A stretch of 64,000 bases of DNA from positions 1,058,001-1,122,000 of the forward strand of contig NZ_AP023368.1 in assembly GCF_014218355.1 (NCBI RefSeq), given 5' to 3'. Shown here one piece after another: positions 1-8,703 of this stretch; the first letter of the stretch is position 1, and every line of letters begins with the position of its first letter. Under the pieces are notes generated by a model that saw nothing but the letters and a program-made list of their open reading frames with translations, was not told where the DNA came from and did not search any database. Both the position numbers and the translations under genes were made by a program. This DNA comes from Anaerocolumna chitinilytica. GTDB taxonomy: Bacteria; Bacillota; Clostridia; Lachnospirales; Lachnospiraceae.

Positions 1-905
1 TGGGTACCATGTTCATTATTATTTTTCACAATAGATTCAGGGCTTGGGACAACATTAATATCCTTATCCGCATAATCATAGGCATAGGGAATCTTGGTAT
101 TAACAAAGGTGTTTGACACATCGGTAATACCTGATAAAAGACCGTTTGCACTGTTGGTCAGCCTTTCCTGCAAGAAAGAGGCATCCGCATATTTAGGACT
201 TACCGGCATAACAGAAAATCCGGGGTGATTTACGTCAAGACCGGTATCAATAATTGCAACCGTTGTACCCTGGCCTTTATAATTTAGGTCCCAGAGCGCA
301 CTGGCACCAATTGTATTGGTGCTGGAATCCATAACGGGATCTATCTTATTATAGAGAGGAGCTACATAGGCTGTCTTTACACCGCTTATCTTTTTTATGG
401 TATCAATTGCACCATAATTTATTCGAATTGCAAAACCATTCATTATGGTAGTATAGTGATACAGTACATCTGATGCAGTGTTCAATGTTTTTTTATGAGA
501 TATTTGATTGATTACATTATCTTGCTGGGTTCTTAGTTCAGATGTGATGGCATCTGCCTGGGCAGACTTGCTAAATTCATCAAAGCTGCTATAAGAGCCG
601 GTTCGCATCTGTACATCACTTCCAATATACCGGTCCAGGAGAGGAGAACCATCCAGCTCAACAATGACAGTGACCAGCTTATTCTTGTCAGGAATATCGC
701 TGTTATGATACCCTTTCAGACCACCGGGTATGGTATTTGGCTTTTTACTGCCGGTGACGGCAGCGGCGGTTGTGGCATTTCCTTGACTGGCAGAAATACC
801 TTCCATGGTATCCGCTAAGATTACCGGATAAGCAAAAGGATTTGCCAGCGCTGAGGTAACTGTCAGCACAATAGCTGTAAGTACCGCTGTGACTTTCTTT
901 TTCAT
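1..905 (-). CDS. Subtilisin-like serine protease (peptidase S8), N-terminal part
   Basis: Partial gene read on the minus strand and running off the left edge. The start is the ATG at 905, six bases after an AAGAGGG ribosome-binding site; an in-frame ATG at 911 abuts that site and is less likely. The protein begins with a secretion signal (MKKK followed by a hydrophobic stretch to about residue 27), then a propeptide-like region of about 180 residues. The S8 catalytic Asp lies in AIIDTG (D220) and the catalytic His in EHGT (H299) at the window edge. The Ser is outside. The long Asp-to-His spacing fits large cell-envelope or C5a-peptidase-like subtilases. Probably an exported protease that degrades protein or processes surface proteins; substrate unknown. 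Confidence 0.85.
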   Translation of the reverse strand, partial: MKKKVTAVLTAIVLTVTSALANPFAYPVILADTMEGISASQGNATTAAAVTGSKKPNTIPGGLKGYHNSDIPDKNKLVTVIVELDGSPLLDRYIGSDVQMRTGSYSSFDEFSKSAQADAITSELRTQQDNVINQISHKKTLNTASDVLYHYTTIMNGFAIRINYGAIDTIKKISGVKTAYVAPLYNKIDPVMDSSTNTIGASALWDLNYKGQGTTVAIIDTGLDVNHPGFSVMPVSPKYADASFLQERLTNSANGLLSGITDVSNTFVNTKIPYAYDYADKDINVVPSPESIVKNNNEHGT

Positions 906-987
906 ATTCATCCCTCTTTCTTAATAAGATTGCCAGGTCATGATGATAATCACAGCTGATTTTATCATTAGAAAGAGAGGGAGCGAT

Positions 988-1062
988 TTAAGAACGGGAA
1001 CAACGTAAGCTTATGTGCACCATTTGCCTGATATATGTAGGAATACTCCATTGTAGTCCCAT
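988..1062 (-). CDS. Possible 24-codon leader peptide upstream of the protease gene
   Basis: A minus-strand mini-ORF (ATG at 1062, stop at 988) has an AGGAGGG Shine-Dalgarno sequence nine bases upstream (1072-1078), better than most genes here. It lies between a good sigma-A promoter and the subtilase start. The peptide begins MGLQWSIPTY and resembles nothing I know. The promoter would start transcription about at the Shine-Dalgarno site, which weakens the case. It may be a leader peptide or chance. Confidence 0.25.
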   Translation of the reverse strand: MGLQWSIPTYIRQMVHISLRCSRS

Positions 1063-1078
1063 TTTTAAAATCCCTCCT

Positions 1079-1107
1079 ATTATAACATGTACAATGATAT
1101 ATGGCAA
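1079..1107 (-). promoter_or_regulatory. Sigma-A promoter for the protease transcript
   Basis: On the minus strand, TTGCCA (1107-1102) and a perfect TATAAT (1084-1079) are separated by 17 bases. It points at the mini-ORF and the subtilase gene. Confidence 0.6.
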
Positions 1108-1182
1108 TAAATGGAAATTATAATATAATGACAAAAACTTTGAAAAATCTATAAGAATTTCCTTAATTTTCTTTACAACAAA

Positions 1183-1230
1183 CACCTGATAAAAAATAGC
1201 CGGTTGATTACCGGCTATTTTTGTCAGGTG
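1183..1230 (-). terminator. Rho-independent terminator after the ECF S-component gene
   Basis: AAAAATAGCCGG at 1192-1203 pairs perfectly with 1211-1222 around a 7-base loop, and CACCTGA/TCAGGTG extends the stem at the base. A- and T-tracts on both sides allow action in either direction; it sits just past the stop of the minus-strand gene ending at 1317. Confidence 0.85.
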
Positions 1231-1316
1231 CGTATAGGTTCTTCTAAATGATTCGTCAGTGTTTTACTGAGATTGTAATAATAAAATAATTGTGATATGA
1301 TGAAATTCTGGAAGAA

Positions 1317-1859
1317 TTATTTGCGGGTTTGATAAAGGCTTTCCCTTAACAGGGGGATTTTCCCCATGACAGGCTGCAGCAGTGCGGCGCCTATGATACC
1401 AAAAGCAGTTTGTACCACGTTAAAAGGAATATCCACTAAGGCTGCAACAGGTCCCATACCGAGAACGAAAGCAGAGAATAGATAATAACCGGCAACCACT
1501 ATAATGCCTCCGCTGATTCCGCCTAGAATAACTGCCAGTATATTTTCGCCTCTGGGTAAAGGTAATTTTAATATTAGATGATAGACTATACCGCCGGCTA
1601 AGGCTGCCAGAGCTTTAATGATAAGAGTTGCAGGTGCAAAGCCCATATAGCCGGAGAATACATCTGCAAGCATGGAGCCGATTCCTGCGGACACGCTGCC
1701 ATAAAAGGGTCCTAAAAAAATCCCGCTAAGCAAGACCATTCCGTCTCCGAAGTGGATATACCCAAAGGCAGGTGTAGGAATATGGATTATCATGGTTGCA
1801 ATACAAGTCAAAGCAGCCATCAGTGCTGAGAGTATTAGGTTAATTAATTTTTTATTCAT
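1317..1859 (-). CDS. ECF transporter S component (substrate-binding membrane subunit)
   Basis: A 180-residue, very hydrophobic protein with five or six predicted membrane segments and the N-terminal GYIHFGDGMVLLSG stretch typical of the ECF-type S-component family (PF07155-like). Such proteins bind a vitamin or cofactor precursor and dock on a shared EcfT/EcfA module, which is not in this window. The ATG has a GGAGG site four or five bases upstream. It is transcribed away from larB across a 160-base gap, so a functional tie to the pincer cofactor (for example import of a nicotinate-type precursor) is only a guess. No riboswitch is visible upstream. Substrate cannot be named from sequence. Confidence 0.8.
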   Translation of the reverse strand: MNKKLINLILSALMAALTCIATMIIHIPTPAFGYIHFGDGMVLLSGIFLGPFYGSVSAGIGSMLADVFSGYMGFAPATLIIKALAALAGGIVYHLILKLPLPRGENILAVILGGISGGIIVVAGYYLFSAFVLGMGPVAALVDIPFNVVQTAFGIIGAALLQPVMGKIPLLRESLYQTRK

Positions 1860-2022
1860 GATGCCTCCTGGTGGTTTTCTTTTTAGTTACTTTAAGCTAT
1901 AATTGGCATGATTAGAAGTTCCAGTATTGGATTAATTAATGGTGCCAGATTAGTATTTCCAGAATGGACGAGAATAAGATAACGATGAAAATAAAATAAA
2001 CATGTGATAAAAGAGGTGCAGT

Positions 2023-2766
2023 ATGGATATCTATAAATTTCTGGAGCAAGTAAAATCCGGTGAAATGCAGCTTGATGAAGCTGCGGAAGTATTAAAGAAT
2101 TTGCCTTATGAAGAGTTGGATTTTGCGAAGTTAGACCACCATAGGCATTTAAGGAGCGGGTTTGGCGAAGTTGTCTTTTGCCAGGGGAAAAGTCTGGAAC
2201 ATCTGACAGAAATATACCGCAGGTTCTATCAGCATGATACCAATGTACTTGGAACCAGAGCAACTAAGGAGCAATATGAGGAAGTAAAAAAGGTAATTGA
2301 TTGTGTAACCTATGATCCGCTGTCAAGAATACTCTCCATCGAAAAAGAGAAGCAGGAGAAAAAAGGCCTGGTTGCTATCTGTACAGGAGGAACGGCAGAC
2401 CTTTTTGTAGCAGAGGAAGCGGCCAGAACAGCAGAGTTCTTTGGCAGTAATGTAGTTCGTATTTATGATGTGGGGGTTGCAGGTATTCACAGATTATTTT
2501 CCAAGCTGGAAGATATCAGAAAAGCAAATTGTATCGTAGCAGTTGCGGGAATGGAGGGAGCTCTTGGAGGAGTGCTGGCAGGGCTGGTAGATAAGCCGGT
2601 GATTGCTGTCCCCACCTCTGTTGGTTATGGTACAAGCTTTGGGGGGGTATCAGCACTTTTAACCATGCTGAATTCCTGTGCGGAAGGTCTGGCAGTAGTT
2701 AATATTGACAACGGTTTTGGAGCCGGCTACATGGCAACACAAATTAACAGGCTTTGTAAGGAGTAA
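2023..2766 (+). CDS. larB: LarB, pyridinium-3,5-biscarboxylate mononucleotide synthase
   Basis: A 247-residue protein with the PurE-like fold family signature: a short N-terminal domain (LDHHRHLRSGFGEVVFCQGK) followed by an AIR-carboxylase-like domain with CTGGTAD, AGMEGALGGVLAGL and VPTSVGYG. LarB carboxylates and hydrolyses nicotinic acid adenine dinucleotide, the first step to the nickel-pincer nucleotide cofactor of lactate racemase and other LarA-family enzymes. The ATG has an AGAGGTG site four bases upstream. Length and motifs match the family. larC is convergent just downstream; larE and larA are not in the window. Confidence 0.93.
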   Translation: MDIYKFLEQVKSGEMQLDEAAEVLKNLPYEELDFAKLDHHRHLRSGFGEVVFCQGKSLEHLTEIYRRFYQHDTNVLGTRATKEQYEEVKKVIDCVTYDPLSRILSIEKEKQEKKGLVAICTGGTADLFVAEEAARTAEFFGSNVVRIYDVGVAGIHRLFSKLEDIRKANCIVAVAGMEGALGGVLAGLVDKPVIAVPTSVGYGTSFGGVSALLTMLNSCAEGLAVVNIDNGFGAGYMATQINRLCKE

Positions 2767-2797
2767 GAAAAGCTATTCAATTATACTAATTATTAAA

Positions 2798-2825
2798 ATG
2801 AGCAGTCCGGTTACGGGCTGCTCAT
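2798..2825. terminator. Bidirectional terminator shared by larB and larC
   Basis: ATGAGCAGTCCG at 2798-2809 pairs with CGGGCTGCTCAT at 2814-2825 around a 4-base loop, with one G-T pair. It lies in the 96-base gap between two convergent stops. The right side has no long T-run, so the strength is uncertain. Confidence 0.7.
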
Positions 2826-2862
2826 TCTGCATGTTAAGACATAGAGAAAAATACGTAATAAC

Positions 2863-4311
2863 TTACTCCGACAGCTTACCTGCCAAAGTCTGAACCAAAC
2901 TGTACAGAGTGGTATAATCCAGTCCCGACTGTTCAGAAAGGCTTCGGATATTGTCAGCTTCCGGATAATAAAAGGTTTTGTTTTGGAAGGAACAGACCTT
3001 AACAGCTGCATCTCCGTAAGGAGTCTTTATTGTCTGAAAGCTTCTCCTTAAGGTGGTGCGCTTCATTTCCTGCCTGCGGATACCGATAGTAGTGGTATGG
3101 GTAAAGATTAACTCTTCCATAAGGGGAAGTTCCTTTTCAGAAGTAATCACTCCCAAAAGATAGGCAGGACGATTCTTTTTCATGTAGATAGGAGTGTAAT
3201 ACACATCCTTAGCTCCATTTTTTAATAGAATATCCATGGCGGCAGAAAGGGCCTCGCCTGAACAATCATCTACATTGGCCTCCAGCACCCAAACGGTATC
3301 CGGTATGGCAGCAGACAATGTGGGAAGGGCTTCTTCAATCAACATTGCTCTTAAGAAGCTGGTCTGTTCATAGTCCCTTTTTCCCGTTCCCAGACCGATT
3401 TTGTTAATCGTAAAGTCAGAGGGTAGTGATTCTTTGGTCCTGATAGCCGCAGCAATGGCAGCTCCGGTGGGAGTAACAAGCTCACCTTTAACCTGGGTAA
3501 GATGAAGTTTAAGGCTATACTTCGAGGAAATATTGACAACCGCAGGTACCGGAATTGGAAGAACACCGTGCTGGCAGGTAATTTGCCCTCTTCCTTCATA
3601 AAGTTCAGAAATATAAACTTCTCCGATATTCAGATTATCCAGGCAGATAGCTACGGCTGTAATATCTACGATGGAATCCGTAGCACCTACTTCGTGGAAA
3701 TGTACTTCATCAACAGATTTTCCATGAGCTTTTGATTCAGCCTCGGCAATAATATAAAATATTCTTTTGGCAATGTCTTTGGCATTCTTTGTTATGGCAG
3801 AGCTGTCAATGATAGCATAAATATCATTTAAGTTCCTGTGTTCATGATGTCCAAAGTGCAGGGAGCCTTCTGCGGTGTGTGAATGACTGTGGCCGCCATG
3901 ACTGTGGTTGTGGCTATGTTCATGGGTATCCGCATGGTGCAGAGCTGAGTGTACTTTTTTCATTTTATATCCATCCAGCTTGGGAGCAGTTAGCCTGAGA
4001 GAGGGGATATCCTTAGGAAGAGGCAGAACAGAAGCTGTTTTGGGTTCCTCTGTTTCTATCGGCTTCTCATGACCGAAAAGATAATCCATATCATGGTCGT
4101 GATTATCTTCTGCCAGTATTACATTAAAGTCACAGGCATCTATACTATTCTTTGTTTTTCTGGTGATTTCAATTCTATAACCGTCAACATTAAGACTTTT
4201 TAAACCGTTTATTAGTACTTCTTTATCTGCTCCAAGGTCTATAAGAGCACCTACTGTCATGTCACCGCTGATTCCGGAATAACATTCCAGATATAAACTT
4301 TGCTTTTTCAT
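2863..4311 (-). CDS. larC: LarC, nickel insertion protein for the pincer cofactor
   Basis: A 482-residue protein with the LarC opening LYLECYSGISGDMTVGALIDLG, a histidine-rich segment (about residues 125-160, many HxH and HSH motifs) that probably binds nickel, and the C-terminal VLEANVDDCSGEALSAAMD region. LarC inserts nickel into the pincer nucleotide using CTP. The ATG at 4311 is chosen over the in-frame one at 4332 because AGAAAGGA lies seven bases upstream. In Lactiplantibacillus plantarum the protein is encoded as larC1/larC2 joined by a programmed frameshift; here it is one unbroken frame. Confidence 0.93.
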   Translation of the reverse strand: MKKQSLYLECYSGISGDMTVGALIDLGADKEVLINGLKSLNVDGYRIEITRKTKNSIDACDFNVILAEDNHDHDMDYLFGHEKPIETEEPKTASVLPLPKDIPSLRLTAPKLDGYKMKKVHSALHHADTHEHSHNHSHGGHSHSHTAEGSLHFGHHEHRNLNDIYAIIDSSAITKNAKDIAKRIFYIIAEAESKAHGKSVDEVHFHEVGATDSIVDITAVAICLDNLNIGEVYISELYEGRGQITCQHGVLPIPVPAVVNISSKYSLKLHLTQVKGELVTPTGAAIAAAIRTKESLPSDFTINKIGLGTGKRDYEQTSFLRAMLIEEALPTLSAAIPDTVWVLEANVDDCSGEALSAAMDILLKNGAKDVYYTPIYMKKNRPAYLLGVITSEKELPLMEELIFTHTTTIGIRRQEMKRTTLRRSFQTIKTPYGDAAVKVCSFQNKTFYYPEADNIRSLSEQSGLDYTTLYSLVQTLAGKLSE

Positions 4312-4517
4312 AGAGTATCCTTTCTGCTGCAAGAACTAAAACCAAAAAATTGCATCAAAGTAATTATATCATGCTGTTATTTTCCATGCAATAAGAGGAA
4401 AGGAAAGAGCCAAAGATAAAATATTACATGAATTTTACAATAATCTTCTAGTATTTAAGAACTATAATGAATAATCTTGTATATTAGAGAAGTCTTACCT
4501 GTGAAGGGAGAAGAACC

Positions 4518-6257
4518 TTGGAAGAACAATTTCAGTTATTAGAAAAAATCTTGGAAGGAAGATATATAACACCGGTGTATCAGCCCATTGTATCGTTGAT
4601 TGACGGACATATTTATGGATATGAAGCCCTTAGTAGAATATCTGTCAAAGAACTTGAAATGAATATTGAGCAGATGTTTAAGGTAGCAGACCGGATGGAC
4701 AAGTCCTGGGAGTTAGAAACGCTATGCAGAAAAAAATCGCTGGAACACGCTACGCAGCTATCGGAGGGGAAAAAGCTTTTTCTTAACGTCAATTCCAATA
4801 TTATTTACGATAAGAATTTCATAGAAGGGTTTACAAAAAGCAGCCTGATTACATACGGTCTATATTCAGATGATGTTATTTTTGAAATTACAGAGCGGGT
4901 TGCCGTTAATGATATGAATGCATTTTTGGCTTCTATCAACCACTATAAAAGTCAGGGCTATGGAATAGCCATTGATGACTTTGGTGTAGGTTATTCCGGA
5001 CTTAATATCATAGCCAGTGTTAAGCCTAATTTTATCAAACTGGATATGAATCTCATCAGAGACATCGACAAAGAAGAAATTAAACAGATGGTATGCAAGG
5101 CAATGGTTGATTTTGGTGCCAATGCAGGGATTCAGGTAATCGCCGAGGGGATTGAAACAGAGGAGGAGCTGAATACGCTCATTAAGCTGAATGTCAATCT
5201 TGGACAAGGGTATTTTCTTGGTATGCCGGAGAGGACCTTTCAGAACCTTGCACCTCATAAGATTGAATTAATAAAGGCACTTCGGGCTAAAATATATGCC
5301 GATAATATCAAAAGCTCTGCCTATCCAATTGCGGGTTATCTGGCAAGGGCAGGGCATACATTTTCCTCCGATGAGATTGCGGAAGATGTCTATGAAATCC
5401 TGCGGCATGATCCTTCCATTAAGGGATTTACTATACTGGAAAATGAAGTCGCCATCGGTTTTATGACTAAAATGTCCTTTAATGAAATACTTGGCGGAAG
5501 GTACGGCTTTTCTCTCTATTCCAGGAAAAAAATCCGAAAACTCATGAAGGGGGATTTCCTACGGGTAAATTATAATATTCCTGTTGATCAAGTCTCCGGT
5601 CTTGCGATGCAAAGAACCTTTGAACAGCTCTATGATCCTATTGTGGTTGAGAAAGAGGGTAAATACTTTGGTATCGTGACCATCAAGGACCTATTGGATG
5701 CCTGTACAAAGGTAGAAGTGGATACCGCTATGCATTGTAATCCACTTACCGGGCTGCCCGGCAACCTGTTAATAGAAAAGGAAATCATGAGCCGTGTCTT
5801 TCAAAATTCACCTTATTGCATTATCTATTATGATATTGATAATTTCAAAGCCTATAACGATGCTTATGGCTTTCAAAATGGAGATATGATGATTCTTTTG
5901 GTCGCCGATATTTTAAAGGAATGCGCCTTAAAGAATGAGTTTATCGGCCATATAGGGGGAGATGATTTTATCGTCCTTTGTGATTATCAAGAGGGGGAAG
6001 AGTACTGTAAAGCAGTTATAGAACGTTTTATCCTGAGAGTCACAGCCCTTTATCGGAAAGAGGATCTTCTAAACGGATATATTGTATCGAAAAACCGGCA
6101 CGGCAGGACAGAAAATTTCTCCATAGCAAGCCTTTCCATTGCCGGCATCTCCAATAAAGTCAAGAAATATCAGAGTATGGAAGAATTCTCTACAGATATT
6201 GCCCTGCTTAAGAAGAAATGTAAACGACAGTCTGGAAATTATTGTGAGATACGATAA
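4518..6257 (+). CDS. EAL-CBS-GGDEF cyclic-di-GMP phosphodiesterase/sensor
   Basis: A 579-residue soluble protein starting at TTG 4518, seven bases after AAGGGAG. Residues about 15-250 are an EAL phosphodiesterase domain with the expected metal and catalytic motifs (YEALSR, FEITER, DDFGVGYSG, KLD, EGIE, QGYFLG), so c-di-GMP hydrolysis is likely. Two CBS domains (about 265-400) could sense adenine nucleotides. A C-terminal GGDEF domain has YDIDNFK and GGDDF, where Asp replaces the usual second acidic Glu; no RxxD inhibitory site is seen, so cyclase activity is doubtful and it may bind GTP as a regulator. No membrane segment. Single-gene unit divergent from larC. Confidence 0.92.
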   Translation: MEEQFQLLEKILEGRYITPVYQPIVSLIDGHIYGYEALSRISVKELEMNIEQMFKVADRMDKSWELETLCRKKSLEHATQLSEGKKLFLNVNSNIIYDKNFIEGFTKSSLITYGLYSDDVIFEITERVAVNDMNAFLASINHYKSQGYGIAIDDFGVGYSGLNIIASVKPNFIKLDMNLIRDIDKEEIKQMVCKAMVDFGANAGIQVIAEGIETEEELNTLIKLNVNLGQGYFLGMPERTFQNLAPHKIELIKALRAKIYADNIKSSAYPIAGYLARAGHTFSSDEIAEDVYEILRHDPSIKGFTILENEVAIGFMTKMSFNEILGGRYGFSLYSRKKIRKLMKGDFLRVNYNIPVDQVSGLAMQRTFEQLYDPIVVEKEGKYFGIVTIKDLLDACTKVEVDTAMHCNPLTGLPGNLLIEKEIMSRVFQNSPYCIIYYDIDNFKAYNDAYGFQNGDMMILLVADILKECALKNEFIGHIGGDDFIVLCDYQEGEEYCKAVIERFILRVTALYRKEDLLNGYIVSKNRHGRTENFSIASLSIAGISNKVKKYQSMEEFSTDIALLKKKCKRQSGNYCEIR

Positions 6258-6324
6258 CTGCAGCTGTGCTTTTCTTCTTTTCGGTTTGTGGTATATTCTG
6301 CATATTATTTATTCACGCTGACTC

Positions 6325-6354
6325 TTGACAAACTAAACTTATCTGTGCTACACT
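6325..6354 (+). promoter_or_regulatory. Promoter of the thiamine-precursor transport operon
   Basis: Consensus TTGACA at 6325-6330, an 18-base spacer and TACACT at 6349-6354 preceded by an extended TG. It sits just upstream of the TPP aptamer. Confidence 0.65.
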
Positions 6355-6363
6355 TGCCATGAA

Positions 6364-6472
6364 CTAGGGGTGCCTGATGAATCAGGCTGAGAGAAAACTA
6401 CCAGAATGTTTAAACCCTGAAACAGTGAGAACTGTTTCGTACCTGATCCGGATAATGCCGGCGTAGGGATGT
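6364..6472 (+). promoter_or_regulatory. TPP riboswitch (THI box)
   Basis: The conserved parts of the thiamine pyrophosphate aptamer are present in order: GGGGTGCC near 6367, CTGAGAGA near 6387, then ACCTGATCC...GGATAATGCC...GCGTAGGGA ending near 6469. A terminator hairpin follows at 6511. High TPP is expected to favour termination and shut off the four downstream transport genes. Confidence 0.96.
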
Positions 6473-6510
6473 ATAGGAGTTGATGGCGTAATACTTTTGC
6501 CTGTATACAT

Positions 6511-6540
6511 ACCTTCCCGGTGACGGGAAGGTTTTCTTTT
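6511..6540 (+). terminator. Terminator of the TPP riboswitch expression platform
   Basis: ACCTTCCCG (6511-6519), loop GTGA, CGGGAAGGT (6524-6532), then TTTCTTTT. It lies between aptamer and first gene, the usual place for ligand-controlled attenuation. Confidence 0.92.
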
Positions 6541-6576
6541 ACCCATAAATTGACCATATAAAAAGGAGGAGAGTCG

Positions 6577-6885
6577 ATGAATCGACAGATGAATGCAAGC
6601 GTAGCAATACAGGTACTGCCCCATGTGGACAGTGATAAGGAAGTTATCAGAATAGTAGATGAGGTAATAGATTACATAAAAAGCACAGGTTTAAAATACT
6701 ATGTAGGACCCTGTGAGACAGCTATCGAAGGTGAATATGAAGAACTCATGGAAATTGTTAAGAATTGCCAGTATATTGCCGTCAAAGCAGGCTGCCCCAA
6801 AGTCGCTGCCTATGTAAAAATAACCTTTGCACCGGAGGGTGGTGTTCTAACAATTGATCAAAAAGTTACAAAGCATCATCTATAA
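6577..6885 (+). CDS. Thiamine-binding protein, MTH1187/YkoF-like
   Basis: A 102-residue protein of the DUF77/thiamine-binding family: ferredoxin-like fold pattern with SVAIQVLPH near the start and a conserved GPCETAIEGEYEELMEI segment in the middle. Relatives such as YkoF bind thiamine or its hydroxymethylpyrimidine part. A GGAGG site lies seven bases before the ATG. First gene after the TPP riboswitch, overlapping the permease gene by 32 bases, so it is translated as part of the transport operon. It has no signal peptide and is cytoplasmic; a carrier or sensor role is inferred. Confidence 0.85.
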   Translation: MNRQMNASVAIQVLPHVDSDKEVIRIVDEVIDYIKSTGLKYYVGPCETAIEGEYEELMEIVKNCQYIAVKAGCPKVAAYVKITFAPEGGVLTIDQKVTKHHL

Positions 6886-7660
6886 AATATCCCCTGTATT
6901 TGCAATAGCTGCCATATTAATTATCTGGCAGGTATTGTCTTCCGGGGGAGTGGTACCAAAATTTATGCTGCCCTCACCAAAAGAAGTGGTAAAAGCCTTT
7001 ATCAGTGACTTCCCGCTTTTAATGTCTCATGCAAAAACAACCATGGCAGAAGCCTTTTGGGGATTAACCTCGGGAATCCTCCTTGGATTTTTGGTGGCAG
7101 TAGCTATGGACCGGTTTGAACTTGCTTACAAAGCTATCTATCCGGTTCTTGTTATAACCCAGACAATTCCCACAGTAGCCATAGCTCCTCTTTTGGTATT
7201 ATGGCTGGGATATGGTATACTGCCTAAGGTAACACTCATTATTATAACCTCCTTCTTTCCTATAACCATTGGACTGTTAGACGGTTTTCGGAATGTGGAT
7301 AAAGATTCCTTAAACCTGCTGAAGGCTATGGGAGCAACGAGGTTTCAAAGCTTTGTTCACATCAAATTTCCGGGGGCAATTCCCCATTTCTTCTCAGGGC
7401 TTCGTATATCCGTAGCTTACTCAATAATCGGTGCGGTAGTTGCCGAGTGGTTGGGTGGATTTAACGGACTTGGAGTTTATATGACAAGAGTAATCAAATC
7501 CTACTCTTATGATAAGATGTTCGCGGTAATATTCTTTATTTCTTTCATCAGTCTTTTACTGATGTCCGGTGTGAAACTGCTGCAGAAGTGGATAACACCA
7601 TGGGACAGAGAGGAAAAAGAAAAGCGGTTTAACAATAACGTAGTACGAAAGGAGTTATGA
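6854..7660 (+). CDS. thiX: ABC transporter permease, ThiX-type
   Basis: A 268-residue inner-membrane protein of the SsuC/ThiX binding-protein-dependent permease family: about six hydrophobic segments and the cytoplasmic EAA-type loop NLLKAMGATRFQSFVHIKFPGAIPHFF that contacts the ATPase. The best start is TTG at 6854 inside the end of the preceding gene; the GGAGGG upstream is 13 bases away, rather far, so coupling from upstream translation is likely. Forms a complete importer with the next two genes under the TPP riboswitch, so the substrate is a thiamine precursor. Confidence 0.88.
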   Translation: MIKKLQSIIYKISPVFAIAAILIIWQVLSSGGVVPKFMLPSPKEVVKAFISDFPLLMSHAKTTMAEAFWGLTSGILLGFLVAVAMDRFELAYKAIYPVLVITQTIPTVAIAPLLVLWLGYGILPKVTLIIITSFFPITIGLLDGFRNVDKDSLNLLKAMGATRFQSFVHIKFPGAIPHFFSGLRISVAYSIIGAVVAEWLGGFNGLGVYMTRVIKSYSYDKMFAVIFFISFISLLLMSGVKLLQKWITPWDREEKEKRFNNNVVRKEL

Positions 7661-8682
7661 TGAAAAAGAAAATAACAGCATTATTTTTATGCTTGGTATT
7701 GGTAATAGGGGGACTCACTGCCTGCCAGAGCACCAATAAAGCACCGGCAGGAAATGACAACGGGGACAAAAGCTCTGAATTAAAAAAGGTCAGAATTGTA
7801 CTTGACTGGACTCCTAATACCAATCATACAGGGCTTTATGTTGCTCAGGAATTAGGCTATTTTAAGGAGGAAGGATTGGATGTTGAAATCATGCAGCCAC
7901 CGGAAGGAAGTACAACTTCTCTGGTTGGAGCAGGAGGAGCAGAATTCGGTATCTCTTTTCAGGATACCCTAGCCCCCGCTTATGCGACGGATAATCCCAT
8001 GCCGGTAACGGCAGTTGCAGCAGTAATTCAGCATAATACTTCCGGTATTATCTCCTTAAAGAAACTTGGAATTGATTCCCCAAAGAAAATGGAGGGTCAT
8101 TCTTACGCAACTTGGGATTCTCCTATTGAGCAGGCCATTATTAAGAAAATTGTTGAGGATGACGGCGGCGATTACAGTAAGATTAAGATGATACCAAATA
8201 CCGTAACCAATGTAGTTTCAGCTCTTCAGACCAATATTGATACTGTTTGGGTATATTATGCCTGGGACGGCATTGCTACAAAGGTAGCCGGCCTGGATAC
8301 CAATTACCTGAACTTTGCCGATTACGGAAAAGAACTTGATTTTTATAGTCCGGTAATTATAGCAAATGACAGCTTTCTAAAGAAGAACCCGGATACTGCC
8401 AAGAAATTTTTAAATGCAGTTAGAAGAGGTTATGAATATGCAATTTCCGAGCCTGAAAAGGCAGCGGATATCTTAGTTAAGGCAGTTCCCGAGCTGGATT
8501 CTAAGATGGTAACAGAAAGTCAGAAATGGCTGGCAGATAAATATAAGGCAGAAGTTACCAGATGGGGTTACATTGATAAGGACAGATGGGATGGTTTTTA
8601 TAACTGGCTCTATGATAATAAATTAATTGAGAAGGAAATACCTTCCGGCACTGGATTTTCCAACGATTATCTGGCAGATTAA
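7660..8682 (+). CDS. thiY: ABC substrate-binding lipoprotein for pyrimidine thiamine precursor, ThiY-type
   Basis: A 340-residue lipoprotein: signal peptide ending in the lipobox LTAC at about residue 21, then an NMT1/THI5-like domain beginning VRIVLDWTPNTNHTGLYVA, the hallmark of ThiY and relatives that bind formylaminopyrimidine or HMP. Two ATGs are adjacent (7657 and 7660); the second has the better five-base spacing from AAAGGAG. Its start overlaps the permease stop. Together with ThiX and ThiZ and the TPP riboswitch the assignment to salvage of thiamine breakdown products is strong; the exact ligand is not provable here. Confidence 0.9.
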   Translation: MKKKITALFLCLVLVIGGLTACQSTNKAPAGNDNGDKSSELKKVRIVLDWTPNTNHTGLYVAQELGYFKEEGLDVEIMQPPEGSTTSLVGAGGAEFGISFQDTLAPAYATDNPMPVTAVAAVIQHNTSGIISLKKLGIDSPKKMEGHSYATWDSPIEQAIIKKIVEDDGGDYSKIKMIPNTVTNVVSALQTNIDTVWVYYAWDGIATKVAGLDTNYLNFADYGKELDFYSPVIIANDSFLKKNPDTAKKFLNAVRRGYEYAISEPEKAADILVKAVPELDSKMVTESQKWLADKYKAEVTRWGYIDKDRWDGFYNWLYDNKLIEKEIPSGTGFSNDYLAD

Positions 8683-8703
8683 AAATGTAAGGGGACTAGA
8701 GGT

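Noticed and set aside
988..1185. 65-residue ORF covering the protease leader
   Set aside because: Its longer part lies upstream of the promoter and has no ribosome site; only the last 24 codons after AGGAGGG are worth keeping.
2863..4311. Programmed frameshift in larC as in Lactiplantibacillus
   Set aside because: The frame is open from start to stop over the full expected length.
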